Source of the DNA: Theristus sp. LFF4_11
Taxonomy: Eukaryota; Nematoda; Chromadorea; Monhysterida; Xyalidae
NCBI GenBank assembly: GCA_030248135.1
Contig: JASANC010005725.1
Location: forward strand, 1-64,000
Direction: 5' to 3'
Length of the DNA stretch: 64,000 nt
Shown: positions 48,601 through 61,993 of the stretch, in pieces
Numbering within the stretch: the stretch's first letter is position 1
How the letters are laid out: every line of letters begins with the position of its first letter
Translations under genes and position numbers: made by a program
Notes under the pieces: generated by a model
What the model was told of the DNA's origin: nothing
The model's database searches: none
Seen by the model: the letters and a program-made list of their open reading frames with translations, nothing else

Positions 48601-51600
48601 CGTAACAACGCCAGTGAAATCGGAAGCTAATCAGCAATGGTGTATGAAGAAATATGAGACTTGACAATTAACTACAGAACAACAAATACACATGTTCGAA
48701 GAGACAAATGAAGAAAACCAAATGTAAACATGAAGCGAACATTGGCAATCAAACATGACGCAAACCAATGAAATTTGGTTGTTTGAACCGCTACATGTAG
48801 AAAGTGGATTTGTTGTGTAATCAATCAATGGGATTAAAGATGGGATTCAGAAAGATACACTGAAAATAAAAAAGTTACATACGGCAAATACTGTAAAGGA
48901 AAGAAACAAGACTGTTCGGGAAAGCAAGCGAATAAAATAATTTAAAATTCCATCAAAATTTTTTTCTTAGACTTAGGCTGCTCGACAAAATAGTACCCGA
49001 AAGTACTGTCTGAATACAGTAAGCATTTCTATCTTATTATTGTTTTTCTTGCTCAGCACCAGCTGTTACAAGTGCAATAGTATAGTGAACATGCGAGGCT
49101 TAAATTATTTTAGATTGCATGAAGCAAAAAGTAGTCAAATGCAGTCGTCTTTGGAAGGCAGAAAGAAATTATTGGAGCTGACCACGTACTGTGTACGTTT
49201 TCAGACAAATGGCTTTTACGTGACATAACGGTGTACGCTTTGTGTATAGTTTCTTTCATGACTGTACGAAAATTGTAAAATCTGTTTGTCACTGACAGCA
49301 AGGAAAGTAGGAGACGAGATTTGAGTGATATACCGAATTAGTTTTCACGCCCCGGGTTTGTTAGCAAATAGACGCCGCGTTACAAACACGCCAGTTGTTT
49401 ATATTGTATTTGCGCAGTATTGGCTCTGTTATGCAAATTTCGACGCTCGAGACAACAAACAGCTCCATTCAAGCTTTTCGCATTCGTCACAATCAGAGGA
49501 GATGCGTTTGACTTTCTTTTCTTCACTTTCGGAATTCTGTTGCGGCGCAAACATAAGACAGAAAGATACAATACAAAGCAAACTCCAACTAAAGAAGGAC
49601 AAACAAGGGCTTTTGTGGTGTAAAGCTATTTATGAGATGACTGTTGACAAATTTCTTGCACATTCTTTGAATAAATAAATAATATGTGGATTCGTGATTG
49701 CATTAAATGGCGCATTGAGTCTGCCCAACGAACCATTGCATTGATCATGAACAGGGCGCGCGCATGTTTTATGAATCTGGAGGGCACAGCAAGTAAATTG
49801 GATAGATTCACCCAGTCACAGCAAACCGGGTGGGTGGTCAGTGGTTGATTTCTAATCTTAACCAAGCGATCCATCGCTTCTGGCGCCATTCAAAAGGCTG
49901 ACGCGCCTTTGACGCAACAAGAGTGGAAATGTTTTGGTGACAAAATGTCATCTTTACTCGATCTAAAGCGGCTAGCTTTTGTTTGTACTTCATTGGACTA
50001 TTCATCACAATGGCGGCAGTTAAAAGAAAGCAGTTCAAAATCATGGGGAGCAGAAAGCAGAACTGTCGAAAGCATTTGCTGGTTCAGAATTTGGCAAACA
50101 CTGGTCAATAGAATGATGAATTGAATTAAAACTACACAAATAAACTCACACGCAACTTGGTCATTGTCAAGTGGTTGCGTCTGCTAATTTGCTGAGAGTC
50201 GATGATAAAAAGCAAATCAATATCAGAATGACAATTTGTCTTCACCTTTTTCAGTGGCTTTGAAATTGACCGATGGACTTTTCAATACCAGTTGTTCGGT
50301 TCGGTTGACTGGTTGTTAGGGGAAATTTTTTAATGACTTGTATCAGAACAGCAGTCAATATCTAGAGATTTTTACGGTGTCGTCGATACTTAGAATTTGT
50401 ATTTTTCCAAGTGAGCCATCGTTTAAATTCAAACATGCTCGTTGACTCTTGTTATGCTAAGGTGTTTGCCATTATTTTCCAGTTCATTTTGCATCCTGTT
50501 AATAGGGTCACCAAGAGACGCCTAATTCATTTGAAGGATGCTTTTTCAACAACATGCACAAGCAAATGCTAAACAAGCATTTTCAGCTCAAATAGCAGTA
50601 TATGTTTGTTACCTTTTGGTGGTGAGGGAGACAACAACAAGATCTCAGAAAGGCTATCTATTTACAAGACAAATAAATAAACAGAAAAAAAAGGTATAGA
50701 TACCTTCCATCTTTGTTAAATCGGATAAACGCGTGCTGACCCCAAGCAAAAAGAAATGCACAAAATGACAAAAACAGAGTTTCATAGAAGATGAAATGAT
50801 ACAATGGAAGAATGGGGCAATGTTCTTGAAATAAAAAATAGCAAATGGGTTTGATCAAACTAAGCGAACACTTTTTGCGTTCTTCAAAAGAGATAAATCT
50901 GCTGTGGAGAGCGGATCAAAATCATGAATGTCACACCGACAAAGTAAAAGATTGAAGAAGTGTGTTGATTAAGAGATACAAGTCTCTAACGATATTCCTC
51001 CCAGCGACCTCAATATCATGTGTAATCTAAAATATCTGAAAAATCAACAGCGCAAGATAAAAGAAAATGCACGCGCACGATTGGTAGAAAAAATGTCGCA
51101 TCTGTTTGCTAACTTAAAGTGACTACCGAAGAAAACGATACCCCAAGTTTTGAGAAAAGAAAGACCGCCCTGACATGACACTTGTTGCTTATCGCACCCA
51201 CTTGATCAGTAATATTCTCCGTGAACATTGCAAGAAAGTCAATTTGCGGAAACCCAACAAATAAATGTCTGAGGGATGCGGTGTTTTGCATGCAAATCAT
51301 TTTTGTTCTCGTCTGGTGTCGTGTGCGCAGATCGGTTTGCTTGCATCCAAATTTATTTGCAACGTTTCTTTTCCGTTTAACCATCCAAGCGACTGAAAAA
51401 ACTGTTGAGCATTATTTGCCTCACTGCGCAAGTCAAATTTAGAAAATTTGATAACTGAAACCTGTTGAAATTGGTTCTGACAACTGGCGGCAAGCCGCAA
51501 TATAGAAACGTCGTCAGTAACAAAAGTCGCCACCTAAAGTTATGTTCTTCTCAAGGTCAACAAGCGTGTCATATCTGAATACAACCGCGCACAAACTTCA

Positions 51601-52312
51601 CAGTTGTGTTTGTGATATCGAGTTTGGCAAGTCGAAAAAATGCTGGCAAATTAGCGAGTGTTATTGTAGCCGATGCCTGTCACGATATCGTTTTTTACCT
51701 TCGACTCCACCAAAACAGTCGCTACTTTTGACTATTCATGTTATGCCGCGTGTTTTTGCAGCACTGTTAAATTCAAGACGCAATACAAAATCAATTATTG
51801 ACCATAACGAGATGCTTGAAAAGTTGCACAAAACGCTAACCGCGTAGCGATTGGTTTTGTAATCAAATCGATGTTGAAAATCAAACCAAGGGTCGGTTGA
51901 AAAACTAAACTAAATTTGCCAAATTCACAACAAAGAAAAAATTTGGTAAAAATTCGGCATTGCATTGGATATGGAAGTCCATTAAAGCCACATAGACACA
52001 GTGACATTTCTGTCTGATGGATTTTCGAAAATATCCATTTAATCGGGTGAGTATCCGTTGTCGTCGTCGTACAATGGAAACAATTTTCTGGATTGACTCC
52101 GTCTGAGACTTTAACCGAAACCGACGGGATTCTGCTGTTGAATCAACTTACACCGGTGGGTTTAATAAGAAATTTGTTATATGTCATATTTTTGCTCGTC
52201 TGCAAACAAGCCAACTGCAGCTGAGATTTGTTCCGCTGTGTCGCGTCGCGCATAATGTTGGCGGTGCTGCATATTGATGAGTGATGTATGAGTGAAACAT
52301 GTATTATCAACC
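45699..52312. other. Long TANC intron, left part
   Basis: Part of a 10.3-kb intron for the long TANC isoforms. AT-rich; a (GT)n microsatellite lies near 47,157. No exon with phase-1 boundaries was found. Confidence 0.4.
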
Positions 52313-52657
52313 ATGGGGACGGCAGTTGTAGTTCAGTCAGGCTGCACTGCCAGTGCTGCTAAAGTCGCCGGGTTCTTCTTGTTTGGGCTTTTTTCGTGCG
52401 TTTTCTTTGAGTTTGTTTGCTTTCCATTTTTACTGTTGTATTGTCGACTGGCTTTATGGTGGCCACATCACAAGCGCTTGGCAACCAAAGTGATGTACGA
52501 AATTCGACGGGGTTTGTTGGCAGCAGAATGGCGGCATAACATACGAGCGACAAAAGAAGACGCACACGCAATTCTCGAGTTCACTGGTGTGAAATTTGGC
52601 ACGTTGTGTTTGTTCGTTTGTTTGTCGTTACACTTGTTGCTGCGGCGATTAGTTTAG
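52313..52657 (+). CDS. Small open frame antisense within a TANC intron (possible membrane protein)
   Basis: ATG in the strong context CCATGG at 52,313 opens 114 uninterrupted codons. The product has an N-terminal hydrophobic segment (GFFLFGLFSCVFFEFVCFPF, followed by LLLYCRLALWW), then a charged stretch (RLATKVMYEIRRGLLAAEW, with EDAHAILEFTG after it), and a second hydrophobic segment near the C-terminus (CLFVCLSLHLLLRRLV). GC content is higher than in its surroundings. No family is recognised and no intron is needed. It could be a single-exon nested gene, a retrocopy, or chance. Confidence 0.38.
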   Translation: MGTAVVVQSGCTASAAKVAGFFLFGLFSCVFFEFVCFPFLLLYCRLALWWPHHKRLATKVMYEIRRGLLAAEWRHNIRATKEDAHAILEFTGVKFGTLCLFVCLSLHLLLRRLV

Positions 52658-55600
52658 CACCGCATTTCTACGCTTGTAGTTTGTAGTTTTGTAAATCCGT
52701 GTAGTTGAACGACAAATTGTTGGGAACTCTCTAGCTACTACATCTGTGCTGTTGGAGAAGTCACGGTGGTAACTAGATAAAATCTCTACAGCCTGCAGCC
52801 ATACAGTGCATGGCACCACTTTGAGGATTCTGGAGAGAGCGCAGATTTGAAGCACTTATTGCTGACGACGTATTGTACTATTTGTATGCACATGAAGCGT
52901 TGACAGCTTCGGTTACCTACGACGACAGTTCGATCCAGATGGAAAAGAAAAGAGTCTGTTACTAAACAGTTGGTAACTCGGAGACGGGGGTGCTGCATGT
53001 ACACATGAGTGGTCAAGCAATAAAAAAACCAACGAAACCAACCAACCAACCGTCACGTCACCACTGAAAAAAATCACACTGGCCAATGTAACCAGCATTT
53101 AGAAAGCAGTGGATAAGGGTGGAAGAAAATACCACAATCTACAAAATGGTTTCATGAGACTAAACTTCAAACAATCTTCATACTTCCGAAAACAACGCGA
53201 CAGACTATAATTGCACGCATACAATGTATACATGAACATATAAACTTGGTAACACATATACCATTCACGCCGGAATGCAACAACACATGTCAAATACATG
53301 AAATCGAGTTGACGAAAATGCTGCAAACAAGTTGCTCACACGAAAAAAACTGACAATAATAGAGATTACCAGCAGGTGAAAAAAAATTAAATCTACTCGC
53401 ATGTTAGGATACAAACTACTGAACCTGAAATCGATGGTGAAAATGTGGGTGCAAATGTTATAAGTGCACACTAGGCGGGTGCAACCTTGATCAATCTACG
53501 CTCACACATGATTGTGCTGCATGCGCGTACATGTAGGATACATTGTATGTATGTGTATCATAACGAGTGTCCTCGTTTCAGCGGCATACACAGAAATAAA
53601 ACCTCTGTCTCTTTCGTATAAAATTCGCGTAATGATCGCCTTTAAATAAAATGAACAGAAGTGTCTCGTCAGCCCTTCACCACGTGAAGTGACAACAAAA
53701 ACAAAAATAATAAAATCAAAAATCACTTTATAATAAGGTCATCACGTGCCTATGAACATATTGCAATGGCCCACCCTGTACAACGCAAGTCAGACGCTAG
53801 GTATGAAAGCCCATTACCGCCGTGTGTCGACAACACGGAAAAACATGGCAGTATATGTATGAAATCCATCTATTTGAGGCGTTTTTGTGCTATAAGAGAG
53901 GCGCCAGGTGTGTACGGACCAGCCCAACATGATACATGTAGACACAACCCTGACTAGATAATCAGTAGTGTGGAATTCCGCAGATTTACGCTCATTGCTC
54001 GCTTGTTAGTGAATAGGCGCAGATGAATAAAGCGCGTTTTAATGAATGTACAACCAGCTAGAATTATAACAATAATAAATATATAATGCCTTAATGACTG
54101 ATTTACAGGTGATCATCCGACGTACACTTACCGGTCAATATTGTGGTTGATATATGAGGCTGAGAGTTGTTTTATCTGTATGATATTCCGTTTTTCAGTT
54201 TTTGAGAATTCAATAAAAGGACTCTCATGGGATCTAGGGTGGCTGACCCGACCACGAGCGTTGATTTAAAGGCAGTTTGGGAGCAGTTAAATTACTTCAC
54301 TTCAAAAGAGAGAACAAACAGACAACTTAACAAAAATAGCACTTTTCATCGCTGGGAAAGTGCTTTTGCTTCAAGAACAATAATTACATCACACAAAAGA
54401 TAAGAGCGCAGTAAGGTGAGAGAAAAACAGAGTTCTTCAGTTTGGGCGACAACCAACGCATGTTTTTAACGCGTATCATTTTTTTGGTTCTGGCGCCACT
54501 AATAAAATTTGTTATGCGAATACACGTGTTACCTCGGTAATGCTGATAAGAGCTAAAATACGAAAGTATAATAAAAATAAAGCACAAAGCAATCTCTCAT
54601 AGTTCCAGCAAATAAATCGAGTGGGAAAAATCGTTATGAGATACGAGGGTGTTTCGGCGCGATATTGGGCGTTTTGATTGGTCACCCTCTGGTCTCTTGT
54701 GAAAACAATCCGCTACATGTTCGAAATAAATCGTTCAAATTCAAATACCGTTTTATAACATCTGGGAGTGAGTAGCAGTGAGAAAAGAAACGAACACAAG
54801 AAAACTTTCGGTTTTCCAAACAAGGAATAAAGAACACTATTTGTCAAGAAAACTGTCCTCTCGGTCATGCTCTCAAAGGAATTTACTGTGAATGTGTGCA
54901 AAAAGCAAATAAACATCCATCTTTCACACTGAAAATATAAAAAAATTCCCGAAAATTTTGTCGTTTTTCAAAAAGAACTTGTTGACTCTGTATATTTACG
55001 TACATGAAAGCATCAACACGCCGACAACTACGTTTTCCCAGCCTTTTTTTATTACAAATTATAGAAAAAAGTGCGTCCCTAACGTAAGCGTAACGGTGTA
55101 TGAGTCGCAACAACGAAATGATCCGATACATTTTTTCTTTTCCAAAAAGTATAAATACAGTGAAAAAAGGGCGTAAAGGCGAGCCGCAGTCAAGCGGCAA
55201 TGAACGGTTATACGAAATGAAAAAATGTCTTAAGAGTCGTTTTGTAAGTCTGGAGGGCGGAAAATTTAATTATAAAAAAACTGAAGTGCCATTTCACGTT
55301 ACCAAAGTGTGGAGTACACTGTAGTTGCTATTTTTAGTTTGATATGATATGTTTTTCTCCATGCACTCGATTGGTTCAACAACGAAAATTGAAAATCGTT
55401 TTTTTCGTATCTTAGGCGTTCGATCGATGGTATTACGCCAAGTTAAAAGACCTTGAAAGCACTCTTCGTTAACTGTGACGATGAAATGAAAGACATATTG
55501 ATTATTATAAGTTTTTGATTGTGTGGGAGACGCACAAAGAAAACTAAAAATAAGATTTTTTCTGAATAATTGAAATAATTGAATGTGGCCGCATTGTACA

Positions 55601-55966
55601 TCAAAAACTGAGATTAGTTTAAAAACAACCTGAACAATTTAAAGACCGGATAAAATAAAATTTACCAAGGGACAAGATTTAGTAACTTTAATTTCACTGT
55701 ATCCTTCGAGGCACATCACGTTATGTACTACATTAAATGCTAAATTGAAAAACGTGAAAGCGCTCTAGAAAAGAACACCGCAGGCATTTTTTGAATAAAA
55801 AATAAGAAGCTCTGAAAAGCCATTTAGAAAAAGAATCAATGGAGAGGCGAAAATGGGCACAAGTCAGACGTGTTCAAAATGTTGGTTGAATCGGTTAAAA
55901 ACGTTGACTCAAAATCTTGTGCCGTTTTTCAACCACACGGAGAACTTGTTGTCAATTTCCACTAAC
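52658..55966. other. Long TANC intron, right part
   Basis: AT-rich intronic sequence. Several 60-100-codon open frames here (for example 54.9-55.3 kb) lack domain content or splice partners of matching phase. Confidence 0.4.
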
Positions 55967-56257
55967 CGTAACGATTCTGCGATCGTCTCGGTTGTAGTGG
56001 CGTGTTCGAACAGGAGACGCTGCTCGCGCCGACGCCTGACGCCGAGCTGAATCGATGCTGCTGCTGGTAATGCGACGACGACGGCGACACCGGGCTTAAA
56101 AGGCGTTTCACTTGCGCGTAGATGTCCTGCTGCGCCTCTGTCGCTGACGGAGGGCGTTCCAGTGGGCTGGCGGCGCTCGGTTGTAACAATGAATGATGAC
56201 CGACGGGAGAAGCGGACGCGATACGACCGCTCTGAGTTGGAGGCGCTGCTGTGGTCG
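55967..56257 (-). CDS. tanc: TANC upstream internal exon (phase 1-1)
   Basis: Bounded by acceptor TTTGCAG (exon from 56,257) and donor G/GTTAGT (55,967). The length is 291 nt, so it enters and leaves in phase 1 and can splice to the exon at 42,150. It encodes a Pro/Ser/Gln-rich segment (SASPVGHHSLLQPSAASPLE, EAQQDIYAQVKRLLSP, then PSSSHYQQQHRF). The AQQDIYAQVKRLL part looks like a short helical motif. Composition and phase support TANC membership; direct splicing is not proven. Confidence 0.62.
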
Positions 56258-58041
56258 CTGCAAACCGGTAAGATGTCTGTTTTAACAGAACGTGAAACCT
56301 TTAATGTCCGAATTGCATCAGAATTAATTGGCAAAACTGTTTAAAACCAGTCGGGCTGCGGAGTTCACTCTTTTTTAATGAATTCCTGGTCAAGATGGTT
56401 TTTTTTCATTGACCACAACACAGCACAGAAAACAAGTAACAGAAAAAAAACTGGCGGAATTATTTCTTTTTTGAGAAACCGACTAGAACCGAAGAAAACA
56501 AGAGTTCTTGACGCCGCAAGCTTGTCTTGCATTCATTCTTGGAATGCTTCACTTAGCATGCCAACCTTGTTTGGGCGCACCTGTGCTGCTTGAACTGTGC
56601 ACTTCTAGCTTTAGAGGCCGGTAGAGAAGCATTTTTATTTCAGTTTTTCCATTCTCCCACACTAAGTAGGGAAATTATAAATGCAGCGAATCAGCCAGAA
56701 CATAGAAATTAGAATGGTGTGCCGGTCTGCGCTTTTTTATTGTGCATACCAATTTTCGGGTATAACGCAAAAACACAATACTTTGGAAAATATTTGGTGG
56801 CACCGTAACGGTTGGAAAATAGAATAATGCAATATAAACAGTAGGGCTTCTTTTCCGCCTCAGGGTTGATTGACAAAAGCGCAAGAGGAATTTTAACTGG
56901 CATTGCGTTTGTACCCTCAATATAATTAGATCGAAATGGCAATTACTGACTTCAATGTACGTGTGTACACTGTGTACTTCAAATATAAACTTTCAATTGT
57001 ACACTGTGTACACTGCGTTTAATTGAAACCTGAGGCACATGAACATCACACACATAAAAAGTTGATCTGATTCCCACGATTTACAATAAACCATTGCCGT
57101 CGCGTGGGATTACGTGTATTTAACTGAAATATTGCTCCTAATGCACGTTTGTATTAGATTCTTATTGTTGTATTCAATTGCAAACGTTCTGTCACCACTG
57201 CTGACATGCAGCAAGAGAAACGGTCACAGTGGTCTGAATCGATTTGTAGAAATTGAAAAGAATTATGACTAGGAATTTTGTACGCCAAATTTCCGCGCGA
57301 AATGTTGATATTATACGACATTTTACATGGTTGTTGGTCACACAGAGGCGACTTCATGCGACTAAACACACAAATTGAACAATATTTTGACAGATTTGAA
57401 CTGAAATTGTACTTTGCAAGGCTGTATTGTTACCATCCATGAGAAATCGAGTGCTGATTTCAGCTTTCCCTTGTCAAGCTGGTCAGAAAATCGTTATGTT
57501 ACTGCCACCAATAATCAGCAGCTTACTTACAATAAGGTTCAAAATGCCGCCGTTGGGCTAAATGAATACACACCAAACAAAAAAATAAGTAACTGAACAT
57601 TCCACAGACCATAAAAACATTCGAATAACATCTGAAATGGATATGGCTGGCATGTAATCTTTATGGCTAATCAGAAAACAAACATGTATGCGAAAGTGTG
57701 ACAAGCAATTTGCTCGGTGTTAGTGTTAATGACCGGTAGGGTGTTTGGTTGGGTTGGTGAGAATCATATCATAAAATTGTTTCGGACTGCTCGCATGTTC
57801 TTGAGCTGCCAGTAGTCGAGTTTATGGGATTTTGTTTTTGTGTATTGGAGAACTACACATGCACTAATTAAGCAACTGGCTCAGCAGTTGCATTGGAATA
57901 ACATGCGTGGATCGCATCAAACTATAGAATTGAAGTTTTTAAACAGCACCAGTTGTTGTTTGCCGGAAGAGAGGAAAGACTTGAGTCCTCAGCATTTATT
58001 CTGAATTGAAAACTGTAAAGTATTAAGTAACATGAACAAAC
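56258..58041. other. TANC intron
   Basis: 1.8 kb of AT-rich sequence. A GTACACTGTGTAC word occurs twice, near 56,965 and 56,999. No coding signal. Confidence 0.4.
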
Positions 58042-58206
58042 CGGTGGGTGTTGGCGGCATGGGTGACGGCGGTGGCCAGTGTTTCACTTTAGTCGATGAC
58101 CTCCTTGACGTGTTCTGGTTAGCGTGTTTCGCCAAGGCCACATCGGTCGTGGTGTCACCGCCATACAAATAGGCATGCATGATGTTCTCGCTGTTGTTAC
58201 GTGGGC
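58042..58206 (-). CDS. tanc: TANC upstream internal exon (phase 1-1)
   Basis: Acceptor TTTGCAG (exon from 58,206) and donor G/GTTTGT (58,042) bound 165 nt, again phase 1 on both sides. Encodes NNSENIMHAYLYGGDTTTDV followed by a Ser/Arg segment and a Pro-rich end (WPPPSPMPPTPT). It fits between the 61.6-kb and 56.0-kb exons in phase, giving an unbroken frame across all three. Confidence 0.6.
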
Positions 58207-61200
58207 CTGCAAATTGGGATAGTTTTCTCTCACTGGAGTCTTTTATTTATTTGTTTACTCGGTCGATCGGATACATTGTCGTTGTCGTTGGGCGCTCAGT
58301 GATGTGATTGATGATTGATAGCACGTACTTCTGCAAACAAATATTGTGGCACCACCAGAAGTTGTAATTTTCACTTACTTTGCCCATTGGCTACACTATA
58401 CACTAATAACTAAACAGAAAGAGCGTGAAATAATTTACGCTTGTGCTTTCCACACACGCAATGATAAATAATAAAATTATACGCTCGCCGGAAACAAACT
58501 GAATCCTATTCAAAGAGACTGACAAAATATATTGCCTTCGTATATACGCACGTTGTTATAATTGAAAGCAAAAGTCCATTTTGCACTTTCTAGTACTACA
58601 ACTCAAAGACAAAACAATGGAGAATAATGGTTAGTCAGTTGTTAACTCAGTGAGTAATAACTTGTTTCAGAGTTTGAAGTTAATGTTCGAGTCAATATAT
58701 TGTCACATATGGTAACAATTGAACTGTATGATTATGTGTTTAGGCGCTGTGACTGGCTTGCTTCACCGAGCTAAAATTGTACTGCTCATTCTTTTTTTAT
58801 TCTCGTAACTATTGTCTTAACGCAGGCCAGCAAACTCTTCAAAATCGTAAGCCAAATTTTGAACAATATGAATTTTGCTAAAGAATTACACTTTTAATAA
58901 TGGAAACGATACGGTTCGCAGTGATGCGTCATAAATTAAAAACTTTCCAAAAGTCGCTCTACATGTCAGTCGTTTATCGCAGCTGCGAACATAACTTTTA
59001 ATAGAATAGACGCAAATTTTAAACAAGCTGACTTAAATAAAAACCAGGTTGTATGTAACCGCGTTTGTGCTCCATTACCATATGACAGGCGCGTCACTGT
59101 TGTCTGGCTGCTTTTTATTGTAAAATGGGTACCAACTTTTGAAGGAATGAAGAAGAAATAAGAGTGGAGCGGAATGACGACTTTTTTGTGATAAACAACT
59201 GGACTGTGTTGCATAATCACTCAGTGCCTGAGCAGTTCCACTCATTGGCTAAAAATTGGCCAGCTTTTGTTTTTTTTACAAAGATTGAATTGGTTGAAAC
59301 AAAATGATAACACGAACCGGCATCAGCTGATGGACGTTTAGTCGTCATCATTCGTTGGTTGGTATTATTTTGCATTTCGATCGACGTCGTGGCTGGTCGC
59401 CAGCACCATTCCTCGTCTGGGATGTCAATTGCGGTTCGGTGTTGTGTTTCTACGTTAAAAACAGACTTTCTAAAGGAAAGCACGCATGTAATATCAAGTT
59501 TCACAGCAGATCTCTGTTCCAATTTTTTTACAAAACTTAGGTTAATTTCGCTAGTGAGTGTTAACTTCCGCCTTTCATTTTTTCAAATCATAGCATCTTG
59601 CGCTTGTTTGCTTTTTTCACAAAAGCGCAATTTTAGGTTTCTTTTTATTTGCACGAAAAATGTGTCGGTAATGTATGCTGCACAATCTCAAAATTATGAC
59701 GCAACGCAGAGCAGATGAAGTTTAAAAATATGTATGCAACAATGATAGTAAAATGTTCTTGAAAAACCGCAACAAATCTAACTGAAAATCATATTCTCCA
59801 ATGTCGAGAGTGCAAAAGCAAAGCGGCTGACAATTTCAGTACAATTCTCTGAAACCTGTCATCGCGCATAAGTTTTTTTGAGTAAGTTGGACTAAAAAAT
59901 GAAAATAGAGAATTTAGGATCAAACGCAAAATCTGTTTTTAAAAGTGTACAAAATCAGAGCACAGCAACGCAGGTGTGAACATGTTGGGTTGACAATATT
60001 GTGCAACTGAATTATTTAATGCTGATGTTCACTATAATTCGTTACCACAGTCGAGTTGAGTGATACATGTAGTTTTCTGAACTCGCAAAAAACGTATGTA
60101 TTTCTGACCAAGTTTTAGTGTAAAAGTAGTCAAACAAGTTCAGGGGAAAATGAATATTTGAACTGAACTTGAAGATGCTAATAACAAAAAAGCAAGAATA
60201 AGTCCGTGTCTATTTCCTATTATTTATGTTCGCAAGGTGTCCCACACCCGTAACTTAGCTACACCTCGACACATTGTTCGACTGAAAAACTTAAAGAATG
60301 AACACACCATTGTATAATGTCAAAAACTTTTACTAAACTCACAACAATGGAACAGAACAGTTCAAACTACGTGTATGTATCAAACACCAATTATAGCTGG
60401 GGAAAAAGCGAACGAACAAACATTTTTTTCTGAAAAATCTCGCCAGAACGCAAACTGTCTGTCTGTCACACGCGCGCGTCGTGTGCCTGTGCTCCGATAG
60501 AATGAAGCTGACAAAATGAAAAATTGAGTGGCACGCCGAAAAGTTTTGACTACTAGAAATTTACTATTACTTCGTATTTTCCAACCTAGCGTTTTTTTGG
60601 TGATGATTTGTAGTGCTCATAGGAGTGTTCCCGTGCAGCATTGAGAACTTTTATTTGCTTCAAAACTTAGTTTTTAAACCGTTGTTGGGAGATTACAGAA
60701 CTGGCAAATACGACATGAAGTTTACAAAATGCTCCAACTCTACTTCCTGCACTGGACGGCTGGCAAATAAATCAAGGCGGTTATTATGATTTTTTGAAAT
60801 GTTTCGGTGAAACAAAATAGGGTCTCGTCTTTTTTCAGTTGGGTTCGTCACACCGAAGCTCTCAGCGGTATACATTGTCGAAATGAATATTGCATAATAT
60901 TCGCGTAATTTTTATTATAACCATCGTAGCGGGGAGCACATTTACGCAATAACTGGTGCGAAAAATGAAAAGTCAAAAAAACCCGACCACGAAATCTATC
61001 AAAACATGCGCACCGGACGGACGGGATAAGCGCGGCGTAAATTTTTTGAAGACAGCCAAGGTCAAACTTGAACTGAATGCAGAACTGCAGCTCATTGGCT
61101 CGCCTCCTGCTGGTTGTGATTTGTACACGCTGATACGATCATTATTCATCAGAGATCAAAAAATAATTGATGATAGAAAATTGAAAATGTTCGTTGGTTG

Positions 61201-61635
61201 TACGCAACGCACGGCGAGAAAAATGGCTCGAAATTATACACGCTTTTTTAAATTATGACTTTTGGCGTGTTCAAGTTCAAATAAGAAAAATTGAATTTTA
61301 GCCAATCAGACGGAAATCTTTGCAAGGATGTCATCGGCTCAATGCCGTTGGCCTGGCAATGAAAGAACGATACAACCGCAATTTTTAATGCAGTAAAAAA
61401 GCAGAACCCCGTTCGGGGATGATGTTTTATGTAATTCTGTCGCAGCATGTGGTTAAGTAAACAAAATGAAGCACGGATTAAAAACCTTACAAACGGAGTC
61501 CGTCTTGAAGGATAATCAAATCGAGGTAAGGTACTCAAACAAAGTAAATTTGCAGTAAAAACTTAAATTTTTAAAAGAAATTCTGAATCCGCGAATCATT
61601 TTCAGGGAAATTATTAATTTCAAACAGAAACTCAC
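58207..61635. other. TANC intron
   Basis: 3.4 kb of AT-rich sequence. An open frame at 60,965-61,258 (plus strand) has basic composition but no recognised domain. Nothing else was supported. Confidence 0.4.
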
Positions 61636-61926
61636 TTCTGACGACGCGCGGAGTGGCGTGTATCAAAGCCGTATCTCGTGTCGTCGTCGAAGTATATTGA
61701 AAGTTATCCTCAATATTTAGCCTCTGGTTTCTGTGGCGACTTCGATCCCCGCCGCTGCTGCTCCTGAACGACGGAATGCGCTCTCGCAACGATCGGCGTA
61801 ACGTGGAGAAGAAATTTCCGTTGCCGTTGTTGATTGGTCGCTGTTGATGGTGAACGCTTGACTGTTGATCTTCTTTTGTGCGCAACGGTGTTGTCACCGG
61901 CGCATCAACATGCATCGATGAACGGC
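61636..61926 (-). CDS. tanc: TANC upstream internal exon (phase 1-1), most 5' exon seen
   Basis: Acceptor CTTCCAG (exon from 61,926) and donor A/GTGAGT (61,636) bound 291 nt, phase 1 on both sides. Encodes a polar segment with a basic, Ser-rich core (FFSTLRRSLRERIPSFRSSS, then GGDRSRHRNQRL), reminiscent of phosphorylated scaffold N-termini. It begins with a split codon after an acceptor, so a further upstream exon must exist; none was found before the right edge, where a mariner-type element intervenes. Confidence 0.6.
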
Positions 61927-61993
61927 CTGGAAGATAATATTTGTGGGGGGGGGAGTATTCGTCTTACGAACAGATAAAATCTACAGTGCAATA

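Noticed and set aside
54958..55324. Overlapping 70-codon open frames
   Set aside because: AT-rich, Lys/Phe/Ile-dominated, with no domain or matching splice sites.
60965..61258. 98-codon plus-strand open frame with basic composition
   Set aside because: No recognised domain, no splice partner, and it lies within a TANC intron. Kept only as a note.
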